The position numbers were made by a program, and so were the translations under genes. This document shows, one piece after another, positions 23,505 through 34,958 of a DNA stretch of 64,000 nt. Each line of letters begins with the position of its first letter. Position 1 is the stretch's first letter. The notes under the pieces are model-generated. The model made no database searches and was not told the origin of the DNA. It saw only the letters and a list, made by a program, of their open reading frames with translations. This DNA is from Thalassotalea eurytherma. Its GTDB lineage: Bacteria; Pseudomonadota; Gammaproteobacteria; Enterobacterales; Alteromonadaceae. The stretch lies in contig NZ_BSSU01000008.1 of NCBI RefSeq assembly GCF_030161415.1, positions 62,001 through 126,000 of the forward strand. Reading direction: 5' to 3'.

Positions 23505-24198
23505 TTCAAACCTTACCTTTGGTGTTACTCGTGACTTTCCCTGTAGCTATCTAACTGATCAGCATGAGAAGTTATTGATTGCTGTTGATGACAGGCTTCA
23601 TACTCCCAAAAATTATGGTTGGCTAATGGCAAACGGTTTCCGTCGCAGTGGTGATCAGATATATCGTCCCAATTGCCCTACCTGCACTGCTTGTCAGTCA
23701 GTAAGAGTGATTGCAGATGAATTTTCACCATCGAAAAGCCAGAAGCGTTTACTGAAAAAAAATAAAGAATTTGCCATTGAGGTGAGTAATGATTTTTCAT
23801 CAAACTATTACCCTTTATTTGAAACTTACATCAACACACTTCACACCGATGGCTCAATGTATCCGGCATCAATTGAGCAATTCCATTCATTTTTAAAATG
23901 TAACTTATCGCCGCAGTTATTTCTTGAGATTTGGCATCAGGGCGAATTGGTGAGCGTTGCAATTACTGATGTATTGCCAGACTCACTTTCAGCAGTGTAT
24001 ACCTTCTACCAACCAAGTTATCGAAAACAGTCAATGGGTATGTTTTCAATCTTACAACAAATTGAATTATGTAAGACATTAGCTAAGCCTTATTTATACC
24101 TCGGATATCAAATTGACGACTGCCAAAAGATGAATTACAAAACCAAATTTAATCCATATCAGCGGTTTATCAATAATAACTGGCAAACCGTTAAATAA
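23497..24198 (+). CDS. bpt: Aspartate/glutamate leucyltransferase Bpt
   Basis: Transfers Leu to N-terminal Asp/Glu, feeding the Leu/N-degron pathway with aat. Features are the N-terminal Cys cluster ([13 protein letters not shown]), [28 protein letters not shown], and [22 protein letters not shown]. At 233 aa it has the bacterial R-transferase (ATE-like) fold length. It is translationally coupled to aat and followed after 90 nt by infA, the usual neighbour order trxB-aat-bpt-infA. Confidence 0.95.
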   Translation: MTSSNLTFGVTRDFPCSYLTDQHEKLLIAVDDRLHTPKNYGWLMANGFRRSGDQIYRPNCPTCTACQSVRVIADEFSPSKSQKRLLKKNKEFAIEVSNDFSSNYYPLFETYINTLHTDGSMYPASIEQFHSFLKCNLSPQLFLEIWHQGELVSVAITDVLPDSLSAVYTFYQPSYRKQSMGMFSILQQIELCKTLAKPYLYLGYQIDDCQKMNYKTKFNPYQRFINNNWQTVK

Positions 24199-24261
24199 TT
24201 AGCCACTTTGACTTTACTTTAGTCAACTTATTCGGCATGATCTGCGCAGCTTTTTATTTAA

Positions 24262-24507
<246 letters not shown>

Positions 24508-24521
24508 ATAATTCTTTAAAT

Positions 24522-24550
24522 AAAAAAGCTCGCTATAAGCGAGCTTTTTT
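24522..24550. terminator. Terminator after infA
   Basis: A6-GCTCGCT-ATA-AGCGAGC-T6 hairpin. Its symmetry lets it also stop the convergent clpA transcript. Confidence 0.9.
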
Positions 24551-24618
24551 ATTGCCTGGAAATAACAAAACCAATATTTAAGAAGGCCACAAGCTAAGTG
24601 CTTGCAGCCATTAAATGA

Positions 24619-26874
24619 TTAATTTTCAACGAGCTCTTTTTTCGGCTCAACTTTAATCACTAATTCACTCTTAGCAACGTTCACCTTAACAACGCCACCT
24701 TGCGTTAAATCACCAAACAGCAATTCATTGGCTAATGGCTTCTTGAGTTTTTCTGAAATAAGCCTTGCCATTGGTCGAGCTCCCATCGCTTTGTCATAAC
24801 CATGTTGCGCTAACCACTGTTTAGCATCTCTGGTTAATTCAAGTGATACCCCCTTCTGATCTAACTGGGCTTGCAACTCAACAATAAACTTATCGATAAC
24901 CTGAGAAATCACTTCAGGCGATAAATGATTGAACCAAACAATATTATCTAAGCGGTTTCTAAATTCTGGTGAAAATACTTTATTAATTTCATCCATTGCA
25001 TCGTAACTATGATCTTGCTGCTTAAAGCCAATACTTTGTTTCGTTGTTTCTGTAACACCAGCATTGGTTGTTAACACTAAAATCACATTCCTAAAGTCAG
25101 CCTTACGACCGTTATTATCAGTTAACGTGCCATGGTCCATAACTTGAAGCAAAATATTAAAAACGTCACTGTGGGCTTTCTCTATTTCATCTAGCAAGAC
25201 AACTGAATGTGGGTGTTTAATCACTGAATCAGTCAATAGTCCACCTTGTTCATATCCAACATAACCAGGAGGCGCACCAATTAAACGACTTACCGCGTGT
25301 TTTTCCATGTACTCAGACATATCAAAACGCAAGAATTCAACACCTAACAAGGTTGCAAGCTGCTTGGTGACTTCAGTTTTACCGACACCTGTAGGGCCAG
25401 CAAATAAGAACGAGCCAACAGGCTTTTCTTCATTTCCTAAGCCAGAACGAGATAAACGAATAACAGAGGTTAAATCATCAATCGCATGATCTTGACCAAA
25501 CACCAACATCTTTAGATTTCTATCGATTGACTTCAGATTGTCTTTCTCAGTTGATGAGACACTTTTCTCAGGAATACGCGCCATTTTTGCAACAATCGTT
25601 TCAATATCGTTGTCTTTAATCACTTTTTTACGTTTGCTCGCAACAACAAGTTGCTGTTTGGCTCCTGCTTCATCAATGATGTCTATCGCCTTATCAGGTA
25701 AAAAGCGCTCATTAATATACTTATCGGCAAGAGAAGCTGCTGCTTTCAACGCTTTATTTGTATAGCGAATACCATGATGGCTTTCATACTTCTCTTTCAA
25801 GCCTTGAAGAATTTTTGTCGTATCTTCAACACTAGGCTCGGTAACATCAATTTTTTGGAAACGACGTGCTAACGCTCGATCTTTTTCAAAAATACTTTGA
25901 TATTCTTGATAAGTCGTAGAGCCGATACAGCGTAATTTACCTGACGACAGCATAGGCTTAAGTAAGTTAGATGCGTCCATCATACCGCCAGATGCTGCAC
26001 CTGCACCGATAATCGTATGAATTTCGTCTATGAATAAAATGGCATTATCGTCGTGCTCTAAGTCTTTTAATAACGCTTTAAAACGCTTTTCAAAATCACC
26101 TCGATATTTGGTACCGGCTAAAAGCGCTCCCATATCAAGAGAGTAAATTGTCGCACCGGTTAAAAATTCTGGCGCATCGTCGGAAATCACAAGATTTGCC
26201 AACCCTTCCGCAATCGCAGTTTTACCCACACCGGCTTCACCAACATACAAAGGGTTATTTTTACGACGTCGACTCAACACTTGAAGCGTGCGTTCTAATT
26301 CATTTTCGCGACCAATAAGCGGGTCAATGTTACCCTTAGTGGCTTCTTCATTGAGGTTTACTGAGAAATTCTCAACAGTTCTAGGCTCTTCCTCGCCCTG
26401 CACTGCCGGCTCTTCATGATTTGGTGATTCATGTTGACCATGCTTTGCAATCCCATGCGAAATGAAATTAACAATATCTAAACGCGAGATCTCTAACTTT
26501 TTAAGGAAATATACAGCTTGTGACTCTTGTTCGCTAAAAATAGCAATCAGTACATTTGAGCCGTTTACCTCAGATTTACCTGAAGATTGCACATGAAAAA
26601 CTGCACGTTGTAAAACGCGTTGAAAACCAAGTGTAGGTTGGGTTTCACGCTCATCCTCTTCATCGGGAATAACGGGTGTCGTTTCACTGATAAACGTTTT
26701 GAGTTCCGTTTTAAGCGCAGGCATGTCCGCGCCGCAAGCACTCAATGTCTCTATTGCTGACGGATTATCGAGTAAAGCAAGTAATAGGTGCTCTACCGTC
26801 ATATATTCATGACGATGCTCTTTTGCATCTCTAAACGCTAAATTTAATGATATTTCTAAATCTTTATTTAACAT
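24619..26874 (-). CDS. clpA: ATP-dependent protease ATPase subunit ClpA
   Basis: AAA+ unfoldase that feeds ClpP. The N-domain has Clp-N repeats (residues 1-140). The first AAA module carries Walker A GEAGVGKTAIAEG and Walker B ILFIDEIHTIIGAG. The second carries GPTGVGKTEVTKQ and VVLLDEIEKAHSDVF. An IGF-type ClpP loop is likely around QSIGFKQ. At 751 aa it is normal length. It lies 26 nt downstream of clpS and is cotranscribed with it. Confidence 0.97.
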   Translation of the reverse strand: MLNKDLEISLNLAFRDAKEHRHEYMTVEHLLLALLDNPSAIETLSACGADMPALKTELKTFISETTPVIPDEEDERETQPTLGFQRVLQRAVFHVQSSGKSEVNGSNVLIAIFSEQESQAVYFLKKLEISRLDIVNFISHGIAKHGQHESPNHEEPAVQGEEEPRTVENFSVNLNEEATKGNIDPLIGRENELERTLQVLSRRRKNNPLYVGEAGVGKTAIAEGLANLVISDDAPEFLTGATIYSLDMGALLAGTKYRGDFEKRFKALLKDLEHDDNAILFIDEIHTIIGAGAASGGMMDASNLLKPMLSSGKLRCIGSTTYQEYQSIFEKDRALARRFQKIDVTEPSVEDTTKILQGLKEKYESHHGIRYTNKALKAAASLADKYINERFLPDKAIDIIDEAGAKQQLVVASKRKKVIKDNDIETIVAKMARIPEKSVSSTEKDNLKSIDRNLKMLVFGQDHAIDDLTSVIRLSRSGLGNEEKPVGSFLFAGPTGVGKTEVTKQLATLLGVEFLRFDMSEYMEKHAVSRLIGAPPGYVGYEQGGLLTDSVIKHPHSVVLLDEIEKAHSDVFNILLQVMDHGTLTDNNGRKADFRNVILVLTTNAGVTETTKQSIGFKQQDHSYDAMDEINKVFSPEFRNRLDNIVWFNHLSPEVISQVIDKFIVELQAQLDQKGVSLELTRDAKQWLAQHGYDKAMGARPMARLISEKLKKPLANELLFGDLTQGGVVKVNVAKSELVIKVEPKKELVEN

Positions 26875-26900
26875 AAGTTACTCCAATAAACCTTATGAAT

Positions 26901-27221
26901 TTATGCCTTTTCCATACCACATTTAAGTGGGTGTTGATTTTCAAGGGCATAATTGCACACTTGGCTAACTTTGGTTTCAGCGACTTCGGCAGTAAATGTT
27001 CCGCAACTTGCCTTACCTTTATAATGCACATTTAACATGATGTCAGTGGCTTGCTCTAAATTCATGTTAAAAAACTTCTTTAATACTTCGACCACAAAAT
27101 CCATTGGCGTGTAGTCATCATTGCACAAAATCACGTTATACATTGACGGTGGTTGAAGCTTATTTTTTACTTGCTCTTCAAGAGCTTCGCCATGTTGGGG
27201 TGATGAATTCCAAATGCTCAT
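26901..27221 (-). CDS. clpS: ClpS adaptor protein
   Basis: Adaptor that delivers N-degron substrates to ClpA. The binding-pocket motif is intact in [21 protein letters not shown]. The metal/His region [19 protein letters not shown] and C-terminal [12 protein letters not shown] also match. At 106 aa it is normal length, with the usual flexible N-terminal tail. It is divergent from cspD, a classic arrangement. Confidence 0.96.
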   Translation of the reverse strand: MSIWNSSPQHGEALEEQVKNKLQPPSMYNVILCNDDYTPMDFVVEVLKKFFNMNLEQATDIMLNVHYKGKASCGTFTAEVAETKVSQVCNYALENQHPLKCGMEKA

Positions 27222-27432
27222 ACTTATATAATAGTCTTAAAATTAGTGTTTGTGCCATCTAGAATGCAAAGATATTCGCAAAAAATTAATAAGTTTTTAA
27301 CAAAAAGTCTTGACTAATTTTTAATATTATCTACGATTTCTAATATGGCTAAAATTTAGCCATAGGCTGTGTATTGGATGCCGATATACACAGCATAACT
27401 AATTACCGAAGGATTTAGAAGGAAGTTGAAGT

Positions 27433-27654
27433 ATGGCTCACGGTACAGTTAAATGGTTTAACAACGCAAAAGGGTTTGGTTTCATTCGTCCTGATGATGG
27501 GGGCGAGGATATTTTTGCTCATTACTCGACAATTGAAATGGATGGTTACCGTACCCTCAAAGCTGGTCAAGACGTTAATTACGAGTTAAATGAAGGTCCT
27601 AAGGGGCATCATGCGGCGAGTATCAAACCACTTGAGACGCCAAGTGAAGAATAA
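27433..27654 (+). CDS. cspD: Cold-shock-like protein CspD
   Basis: A 73-aa cold-shock-domain protein. RNP1 KGFGFI and RNP2 DIFAHYS are present, and its divergent position beside clpS-clpA identifies it as CspD rather than a CspA paralogue. CspD binds single-stranded DNA and inhibits replication in stationary phase. An AAGGAAG ribosome site lies about 8 nt before the ATG. A terminator follows. Confidence 0.92.
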   Translation: MAHGTVKWFNNAKGFGFIRPDDGGEDIFAHYSTIEMDGYRTLKAGQDVNYELNEGPKGHHAASIKPLETPSEE

Positions 27655-27668
27655 TCACTTTACGACAT

Positions 27669-27700
27669 AAAAAAAACACAGCATAGACTGTGTTTTTTTT
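27669..27700. terminator. Bidirectional terminator between cspD and icd
   Basis: A8-CACAG-loop-CTGTG-T8 hairpin between convergent genes. Confidence 0.9.
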
Positions 27701-27720
27701 ATGTCTGAATTATCATCAAG

Positions 27721-28971
27721 TTACATATGTTCGATAATACAATCGCCAAACTCACTACATGTTACTAATGTCGCATTGGCCATTAAACGTTCAAAGTCAT
27801 AGGTCACTGTTTTAGCACCAATAGCACCCGACATACCTTTAAGTAATAAATCGGCTGCCTCAATCCAACCCATATGCCTTAGCATCATTTCAGCAGATAG
27901 AATAACAGAACCAGGATTTACTTTGTTTTGACCTGCATATTTTGGTGCTGTTCCATGGGTAGCTTCAAAAATAGCAACGCCGTCGCCAATGTTCGCGCCT
28001 GGCGCAATGCCAATACCACCAACCTGTGCTGCTAAAGCGTCAGACAAATAATCACCATTTAAGTTTAACGTAGCAATAACGCTATATTCTTCAGGTCTTA
28101 AAAGTACTTGTTGTAACATCGCATCAGCAATAACGTCTTTAATGACGATTTCTTTGCCTGTATTAGGGTTAGTAATAACCACCCATGGACCACCGTCAAG
28201 CAACTCTCCACCAAACTCTTCTCTAGCAAGTTCGTAGCCCCAATCCTTAAATGCACCTTCGGTAAACTTCATAATATTACCTTTATGCACTAATGTGACG
28301 GATTCGCGGTTATTGTCGATTGCATATTGAATCGCTTGTCGAACCAAACGCTGGGTACCTTCTTTTGATACCGGCTTAATACCAATACCACAATCTTCTT
28401 CAAAACGAATTTTACTGGCACCCATTTCATTTTTTAGGAAATCGATTACCCGTTTTGCTTGCTCAGTTCCTGCTTGATACTCAATACCTGCATAAATATC
28501 TTCTGAGTTTTCTCGAAAGATCACCATATCGACAGATTCTGGATGCTTTACCGGGCTTGGTACACCGGTAAACCACTGAACTGGACGTTGGCAAACATAC
28601 AAATCAAGTACTTGCCGTAATGCGACATTAAGTGAACGAATACCGCCGCCTACTGGCGTAGTTAACGGCCCCTTAATACCTACTTTATATTCGCGAAATA
28701 ATGCTAATGTTTCTTCAGGTAACCATGTTTCAGAGTCATAGAGTGCTGTAGCTTTTTCACCTGCATACACCTCCATCCACTGAATTTCTCTTTCACTTTG
28801 ATAAGCTTTCGCTACCGCTGCGTTTACCGCTTTAATCATAGGTGGAGTGACATCTACACCAATGCCGTCGCCTTCGATATAAGGAATGATAGGGTTATTT
28901 GGAACAATTAAACGGCCATCTTCTAATTGAATTGGTTGGCCTTTTGCTGGAATCGTTACTTGAGAAGTCAT
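27721..28971 (-). CDS. icd: Isocitrate dehydrogenase (NADP+)
   Basis: TCA-cycle enzyme that oxidises isocitrate to 2-oxoglutarate with NADP+. It matches the homodimeric E. coli type: [17 protein letters not shown], the phosphorylatable-Ser region [69 protein letters not shown] and [11 protein letters not shown]. At 416 aa it is complete. It is a single gene. Confidence 0.97.
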   Translation of the reverse strand: MTSQVTIPAKGQPIQLEDGRLIVPNNPIIPYIEGDGIGVDVTPPMIKAVNAAVAKAYQSEREIQWMEVYAGEKATALYDSETWLPEETLALFREYKVGIKGPLTTPVGGGIRSLNVALRQVLDLYVCQRPVQWFTGVPSPVKHPESVDMVIFRENSEDIYAGIEYQAGTEQAKRVIDFLKNEMGASKIRFEEDCGIGIKPVSKEGTQRLVRQAIQYAIDNNRESVTLVHKGNIMKFTEGAFKDWGYELAREEFGGELLDGGPWVVITNPNTGKEIVIKDVIADAMLQQVLLRPEEYSVIATLNLNGDYLSDALAAQVGGIGIAPGANIGDGVAIFEATHGTAPKYAGQNKVNPGSVILSAEMMLRHMGWIEAADLLLKGMSGAIGAKTVTYDFERLMANATLVTCSEFGDCIIEHM

Positions 28972-29246
28972 AACAACTCTCCCATTGATTGACTAGTTGA
29001 ATGTGCAGGATGTTTCATACACCTGTATGAATAACCTAAACGATTAAGAGTAAATACACTAATCATTAACAAATAATAGTGAATATAAGTTGAGTGAATG
29101 AGGTAAATTTTGAAAATTAGTATATGTAACTAACTCAATGAGTTGCATCACTTCCCTTAAAAGCAGTAGTTTTAATAACTTCTATTTATAATAAAAATTA
29201 AATTTCCTACTAAACTTAAGAGGTTGTCACATTCTTTGGAGGTATT

Positions 29247-29459
29247 ATGGCTTCAGTATGGACTAATCACGCGGGAAACATAGCGGAACTAGTTAATAGT
29301 AACAAGGATACACAAGCACATTTGTATTTAGAGCAAATGATGTTATTCCCCGTTGACGTACAAGATCAAATTATTGATAAAATAAGTCGGCTTGAGCATT
29401 GTACAAACGAAGCCGTTGCAGAAATCATTCAGCAACACTCGACAATGCCCCTTCGCTAA
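29247..29459 (+). CDS. Small protein of unknown function
   Basis: A 70-aa protein with a strong TTGGAGG ribosome site 5-6 nt before the ATG, which supports real translation. It has no signal peptide and no membrane segment. The composition is mixed, with a likely helix LYLEQMMLFPVDVQDQIIDKI and then NEAVAEIIQQH. I do not recognise a family. It stands alone between divergently read icd and uvrB, both of which point toward or away on the minus strand, so it has its own transcript. Confidence 0.65.
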   Translation: MASVWTNHAGNIAELVNSNKDTQAHLYLEQMMLFPVDVQDQIIDKISRLEHCTNEAVAEIIQQHSTMPLR

Positions 29460-29548
29460 ACCATTATTACGTTTCAATCAAGCCATTTAGAACTAATGCA
29501 TTCCCTTCGCTGATAGGCATGCATTGGTGAGCCTTTATTGGTGAGTGT

Positions 29549-31552
29549 TTAATGTGTCAGTTGTATTTTTCTTAATTCGTCTATTTCGTCGCGCACAGAA
29601 GCAGCTTGTTCGAATTCTAGGTTTTTAGCATGCTCAAACATAGCTTGCTCTAGTTTCTTAACCTTCGCGTCTATCTCGCTAACGCTCATCGTGTCATAAC
29701 TTGCTTTTGGTGACGCAACTTTCGCTGCGCGTTTTTGAAGTTCTTCATTTGATGTTCCGAGATCCATAACATCGCTGATTTTTCTGATGACACCTTTTGG
29801 CGTAATGCCGTTTTGTTCATTGAAAGCATGCTGCTTCTCTCTGCGACGCTCCGTTTCATCAATCGCTTTTCGCATAGAGCGAGTTATTGAATTAGCGTAC
29901 AGAATCGCCCTACCTTCTATATTACGCGCTGCACGTCCAATAGTTTGAATTAACGAACGTTCAGATCGTAAGAAGCCTTCTTTATCAGCATCTAATATTG
30001 CGACTAGCGACACTTCTGGCATATCTAAACCTTCTCGTAGCAAGTTGATGCCAACTAACACATCAAACTTACCTAATCGCAGATCTCGAATGATTTCCAT
30101 ACGTTCAACGGTATCGACATCTGAATGTAAATAACGCGACTTAATACCATGTTCGTCAAGATATTCGGTAAAATCCTCTGCCATTCGCTTAGTTAAGGTC
30201 GTAGCCAAAACACGTTCATGTTTAGCGACTCTAATACGAATTTCAGATAACAAATCGTCAACTTGAGTATCGACAGGACGCACCTCAATAACGGGATCGA
30301 GCAACCCTGTAGGCCTAACGACTTGCTCTGCAACTTCACCATTAGATTTATCTAATTCGTATTGACTAGGTGTGGCAGACACATAAATTGTTTGCGGCGC
30401 TAGTGCTTCAAATTCGTCAAACTTTAACGGACGGTTATCTAGTGCTGATGGTAGCCTAAAGCCATATTGTACGAGGTTTTCTTTCCGTGAACGGTCGCCT
30501 TTATACATGGCCCCAATTTGTGGCACCGTTACATGAGACTCATCGATAACCAACAAGCCGTCTGGTGGTAAGTAATCAAACAAGGTTGGTGGTGGCTCAC
30601 CTTGAGTGCGGCCAGATAAATATCGAGAATAGTTTTCAATTCCTGAGCAATAGCCAAGCTCTTTCATCATTTCAATATCGAATTGTGTACGCTGTACGAT
30701 ACGTTGCTCTTCAATTAACAGGTTATTGTCTTTTAATTGCTGTGCTCTATCTTTCAATTCAACTTTGATATTTTCAATGGCCGCAAGGATTTTATCACGT
30801 GGAGTTGCATAGTGAGTTTTGGGGTAAACTGTAACTCGTGCTAATGTTCTTTCCATTTCGCCGGTAAGCGGATCAAATTCTCTAATGTTCTCGATTTCTT
30901 CATCAAAAAGCTCGACACGCAAGGCTAAACGATCTGATTCTGCAGGAAAGATATCAATAACATCACCTCTTACACGGTATGTCGCTCTTGAAAACGCAAC
31001 ATCATTTCGCGTGTACTGCAGTTCAGCTAGACGCCTTAAAATATCACGTTGATTAATGATGTCCCCCTGGCGCAAATGCAACATCATTTTCAAGTAAGAG
31101 TCAGGATCACCTAAACCATAAATCGCAGAAACAGACGCAACGATAACCACATCACGTCGCTCTAATAACGCTTTGGTTGCCGATAACCGCATTTGCTCGA
31201 TATGCTCATTTACAGAAGAGTCCTTTTCTATAAAGGTATCGGTTGTCGGTACATAGGCTTCCGGTTGGTAATAATCATAATAAGAAACAAAATACTCAAC
31301 AGCATTATTAGGAAAGAATTCTTTCATCTCACCATATAATTGCGCCGCTAGTGTTTTATTAGGCGCTAAAATCATTGTTGGACGGTCTAAAGATTGGATA
31401 ACATTAGCAACAGTAAACGTTTTACCCGACCCCGTAACCCCGAGTAAGGTTTGATGAGCAAGCCCAGACTCAATGCCTTCAAGTAATTGCTTTATCGCTG
31501 CAGGCTGATCGCCTGCAGGTTTGTATTCTGATTCAATTGTTAACTTTTTCAT
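29549..31552 (-). CDS. uvrB: Excinuclease ABC subunit B
   Basis: Damage-verification helicase of nucleotide excision repair. Walker [11 protein letters not shown], the beta-hairpin region [15 protein letters not shown]-type DESHV, helicase motif [11 protein letters not shown] and the C-terminal UVR (UvrC-binding) helix pair are all present. At 667 aa it is complete. Its ATG overlaps the stop of the upstream MATE gene by 4 nt, so it may be partly read through from it. Confidence 0.97.
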   Translation of the reverse strand: MKKLTIESEYKPAGDQPAAIKQLLEGIESGLAHQTLLGVTGSGKTFTVANVIQSLDRPTMILAPNKTLAAQLYGEMKEFFPNNAVEYFVSYYDYYQPEAYVPTTDTFIEKDSSVNEHIEQMRLSATKALLERRDVVIVASVSAIYGLGDPDSYLKMMLHLRQGDIINQRDILRRLAELQYTRNDVAFSRATYRVRGDVIDIFPAESDRLALRVELFDEEIENIREFDPLTGEMERTLARVTVYPKTHYATPRDKILAAIENIKVELKDRAQQLKDNNLLIEEQRIVQRTQFDIEMMKELGYCSGIENYSRYLSGRTQGEPPPTLFDYLPPDGLLVIDESHVTVPQIGAMYKGDRSRKENLVQYGFRLPSALDNRPLKFDEFEALAPQTIYVSATPSQYELDKSNGEVAEQVVRPTGLLDPVIEVRPVDTQVDDLLSEIRIRVAKHERVLATTLTKRMAEDFTEYLDEHGIKSRYLHSDVDTVERMEIIRDLRLGKFDVLVGINLLREGLDMPEVSLVAILDADKEGFLRSERSLIQTIGRAARNIEGRAILYANSITRSMRKAIDETERRREKQHAFNEQNGITPKGVIRKISDVMDLGTSNEELQKRAAKVASPKASYDTMSVSEIDAKVKKLEQAMFEHAKNLEFEQAASVRDEIDELRKIQLTH

Positions 31553-32916
31553 GCCAGATTAACCGAAGGAGATTTTTTAAATTGCTTTGTAAAAGAAGTG
31601 TACGAAACAAATGCCATTAAAAGATTACCTAATAAGCCGCCTACAAAGAAGCCAATTAAGCCATACAATTCGCTACCTGCATATGCCAATGGCACGTAAA
31701 AGACAAACAACCTTAATAAGCTAAGTACCAATGCTGTCATTGGTTTATGAAGAGCGTTAAATGATGAATTGGTTAATATGATGACACCTTGGAGTCCATA
31801 ACCTAGGGGTAAGATCCATATGTAGAGTTTTATTAAATCTGCCACTTCTTTTTCAGTTGAGAATACATCTGCAATAAAAGAGGCTGAAATAGCCAATACG
31901 ATATAAATGCCTAGCTGCCAAATTAACGAAAACTTGATTGCCGTTTTGTAACCTTCTTCAACACGCGCCATATTGCCTGCGCCTAAGTTTTGACTAATAA
32001 AAGGTGGTAAAGTCATCGACATCGCCAACACTACAAGGCAGGCTATAGACTCAATTCTTGAGCCTACACCAAAAGCGGCAACGGCTGATTCGCCATAACT
32101 AGCCACAATAGCGGTTAATACGGCGGCGGCAATAGGCGTCAACATATTAGCCCCTGCAGCTGGTAAACCTATCCGTAATACTTCCCTGCTACTTTGTATA
32201 AATAGTGAAAGACTGACAATCTTTTTATGGATTAAATCTCGTTTAACGGCTAGCAAATACAATACTAAGAACAAACCAAATACCCAAGAGATTAACGTGG
32301 CAATTGCTGCTCCTTTTATTCCCATTGCGGGAATTGGGCCGAAACCAAATATCAGCATAGGATCGAGTATGGCATTAATTAACCCTGCACTGCCCATGAT
32401 GATACTCGGTGTTTTGGTATCACCTGAGGCTCGCAAGATAGCATTACCTATCATAGGGCCAATTAAACAAATACAACCTAAAAACCAGTAATCCATATAA
32501 TCGTGAATGAGTGGCAATAAGTTTGGTTCAGCGCCAAGTAAAATAAATATATCGTCAGTGTAGTAAAAACCTAGAAGTGCAATAAAGGCAACTAGAATTC
32601 CGGTTAATAAGATAGATGAGGTTGCAACATTCTTTGCTGAAACCTCATCATTGCTGCCTAGGTATTTGGCAATAACTGCTGACGTACCAATGCCTAAGCC
32701 AATAGTTAAGCTGATAATCGTAAAGGTAATAGGAAATGTAAAACTGATCGCAGCAAGGGGCTGAGTACCTAATAAACCAACAAAAAACGTATCAATAAGG
32801 TTAAACGTCATTAACAAAATCATGCCGTAAGTCATAGGAATGGTCATGCGTTTTAGCGTTAACCCTACCGGACTTTTGAGCAAGTCTATTTGATTCTTAT
32901 TTTTAGTTGTGGACAT
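31549..32916 (-). CDS. MATE family multidrug/Na+ efflux transporter
   Basis: A 455-aa inner-membrane protein with about 12 membrane segments in two homologous halves, as in the MATE family: [15 protein letters not shown] [14 protein letters not shown] in the first half and FGVGSRIES in the second. It exports cationic compounds using H+ or Na+ gradients; the substrate is not predictable. It ends in an ATGA overlap with uvrB, an unusual coupling of an exporter to a repair gene. Confidence 0.9.
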   Translation of the reverse strand: MSTTKNKNQIDLLKSPVGLTLKRMTIPMTYGMILLMTFNLIDTFFVGLLGTQPLAAISFTFPITFTIISLTIGLGIGTSAVIAKYLGSNDEVSAKNVATSSILLTGILVAFIALLGFYYTDDIFILLGAEPNLLPLIHDYMDYWFLGCICLIGPMIGNAILRASGDTKTPSIIMGSAGLINAILDPMLIFGFGPIPAMGIKGAAIATLISWVFGLFLVLYLLAVKRDLIHKKIVSLSLFIQSSREVLRIGLPAAGANMLTPIAAAVLTAIVASYGESAVAAFGVGSRIESIACLVVLAMSMTLPPFISQNLGAGNMARVEEGYKTAIKFSLIWQLGIYIVLAISASFIADVFSTEKEVADLIKLYIWILPLGYGLQGVIILTNSSFNALHKPMTALVLSLLRLFVFYVPLAYAGSELYGLIGFFVGGLLGNLLMAFVSYTSFTKQFKKSPSVNLA

Positions 32917-33817
32917 TCAGCTTCTGCGATTATTTTTAAAGGACAGACTATTGTAATAAAACCAATAAAAACCTGCTACGTATATTCAATAAATTAAGCT
33001 GTAAATTTTGTTTTCGTTTAAAGAAATCCACATTTATCCTACTTTTTTATAGATTATCCTAATAATTAACAAGGGATTAACCTATCAAACAGACTAAACA
33101 CTAAAGAACTGATAAATAAGGACATTTCAAAACTGCTAGAAAAACATACAATTAGGCAAAAGCCAGTAAAACCAAGGGGGTTACAACTAATTACACTTTC
33201 ACTCACAAACTTATCCACTGTTTCAGAGTATATAGTAAAAACCATGCCTATACGAGAGTGAGTGAGTGACAGGGTGCTATTTCATTGGCAGTAATGAACA
33301 CCATTAACCATACACACCCTGTATATAGGTATGTATGTATACATTGTAATAGCAGCATATATTTCATCTACAATAAGTGTTAGTAAATTATCACATATCC
33401 TGTGGATAATTTCCTGAAACTCAATATTTTTATGTGTTTCAGCCAATGTAGGAAAAACAACCAAAGATGAATTGCACCGAGTCCATCGGCGGTAATCATT
33501 CATCCGTGAATTTTTGCTCAGTGTAAATTGTACCTTTTGAGTGCGACTTGTTCCAACAAGTCGTAATAGATCGGAGTTTAACTCATTGGTTTAGCAGGAC
33601 GGGGAAAGATGTTAGCTGCAAGCATAGAGTTGTCGCCGCATCCATGCGGCTATGAAGAGCCGATTAGTGCCATAAGCGGTCATTTGTAAAATCCGCATAA
33701 ATAGCGGGTTCAAGTGACCAAAATCAACGTAGAGAAAAACTTTATCAATATTTGTGGCTGGTATAGACCTGAGCCATACTAGCGCTAGCTTTCCTCTAAG
33801 TTGATGTGTATTTCCAC
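32917..33817. other. Gene-free stretch of about 900 nt with palindromes
   Basis: No convincing gene. An open frame at 33070-33261 lacks a start codon, and another on the minus strand at 33282-33503 has unconvincing composition. The right part holds several palindromes: 33544-33563 (CGACTTGTT/AACAAGTCG), 33635-33650 (GCCGCAT/ATGCGGC), and an 83-bp fold-back element at 33723-33806. It may be a decayed insertion or a home for small repeat elements. Confidence 0.6.
33723..33806. repeat. Fold-back element with imperfect terminal inverted repeats
   Basis: The left end ATCAACGTAGAGAAAA and the reverse complement of the right end, ATCAACTTAGAGGAAA, match at 14 of 16 positions. Between them lies a second palindromic pair (GTGGCT ... 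AGCCAT). The shape suggests a small non-autonomous repeat of MITE or REP type. Copies elsewhere in the genome would be needed to name it. Confidence 0.45.
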
Positions 33818-34756
33818 CTAATTATTAAAATTTCTTGGGGCATTAATTGGTACATTATTTTGCGTCAATACCCATTTAGCGATGTCATCTTTACGCATAA
33901 ATTTAACAGCTTTGTGTTGCTTAGCGTAAGTAATGAAATCATCTAACGCTTTGACACGAGCTGGTGAACCAGCTAATCTATCATGTGCACTAATTGACAT
34001 CATACGACGACGTTTTTTTCCTTCTTGATAAAGTACGTCAAATTCATCTTTCAGCTCTTGTAAATAAGCTTTTCCTGTCATTGCAGTACTACCTGTGTAG
34101 CGCACAATATCATTGTTTCTAAACGTATAAGGCACCACAACAATTGAGCTATCACCTACTGGGGTATAAGATGGCTCATCTCTTGATAAATCATCAATGT
34201 GGTAAATAAAGCCAAGCTCTTTCAAAATGGCTAATGTGTTTGGTGAATGACGCATCCAAAACGCGTTAAATCCCACAGGACGTTGTCCTGTCACTTTTTC
34301 TATTATATCGGCGCTTTTAATGTAAGAAGCACGCTCTTCCTCAGGTGTCATCGAATATTGTGGCGTCCACGTTTGTCCATGACCTGAAGCTTCATGTCCT
34401 CTGCGAACAACTTCTTTAGCAAGCTCAGGATTAAGTTCAACGGCACGACCCACCATGTGTGACGTCACCTTTATATTGTGTTTATCCCATAAGTTTAATA
34501 GCCGTGGGATCCCCTCATTCATACCATATTGATACCATGAAGGTGCAATAGTATCTGGGAACCCCGCTTCTTGTACCGGGAATGGTCCCGGATCTTGCTT
34601 ATCTTGGGCCGTCGCTTCAAATTGCATAGAAATTGAAATAACTAATTGTGCATCATCAGGCCAAAAAGATTCTTTTTCATTTGATGTGACAGCACTGGCC
34701 GTAAAAGCGGTTATTGCTAATAGAAAGCCTAGCCAAATTTTTTTTAAGAATTTCAT
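33818..34756 (-). CDS. Exported polysaccharide-deacetylase-like (PuuE-type) protein
   Basis: A 312-aa protein, started at ATG 34756, which opens a clean signal peptide (FLKKIWLGFLLAITAFTASA). The rest is a NodB/PuuE-like deacetylase fold: ISISMQFEA, NIKVTSHMVGRAVE, VRRGHEASGHGQTW, the VTGQRPVGFNAFWMRHSPNT block and FDVLYQEGKKRR. The classic TFDDG motif is replaced (SMQFEA), as in allantoinase-like PuuE members, but a metal-type SGHGxTW is kept. The substrate is unknown. An upstream ATG (34798) would hide the signal peptide. Confidence 0.78.
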   Translation of the reverse strand: MKFLKKIWLGFLLAITAFTASAVTSNEKESFWPDDAQLVISISMQFEATAQDKQDPGPFPVQEAGFPDTIAPSWYQYGMNEGIPRLLNLWDKHNIKVTSHMVGRAVELNPELAKEVVRRGHEASGHGQTWTPQYSMTPEEERASYIKSADIIEKVTGQRPVGFNAFWMRHSPNTLAILKELGFIYHIDDLSRDEPSYTPVGDSSIVVVPYTFRNNDIVRYTGSTAMTGKAYLQELKDEFDVLYQEGKKRRRMMSISAHDRLAGSPARVKALDDFITYAKQHKAVKFMRKDDIAKWVLTQNNVPINAPRNFNN

Positions 34757-34958
34757 ATAAGTCTCAATAATATAGTTAGATTCGTTTATACCCATCAATC
34801 AAAGCGACACTACCTATGTTCAATGTTGATAACCACCCCGCTATCTTTTGGATTTGTTAACATACTGTACGATAATATTTTAACTGCATCGATGAATAAC
34901 ATTTCACCACCTTTTCTTTTACTAATAGGTAGCGTTATTTGGGATATTCAGGAAATAA

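Noticed and set aside
33070..33261. 63-codon plus-strand open frame that reads protein-like
   Set aside because: It starts right after a stop and has no start codon until near the end; no family recognised.
33282..33503. 73-aa minus-strand frame
   Set aside because: Unusual composition, no ribosome site, and it lies in an AT-rich stretch with palindromes; probably a chance frame.
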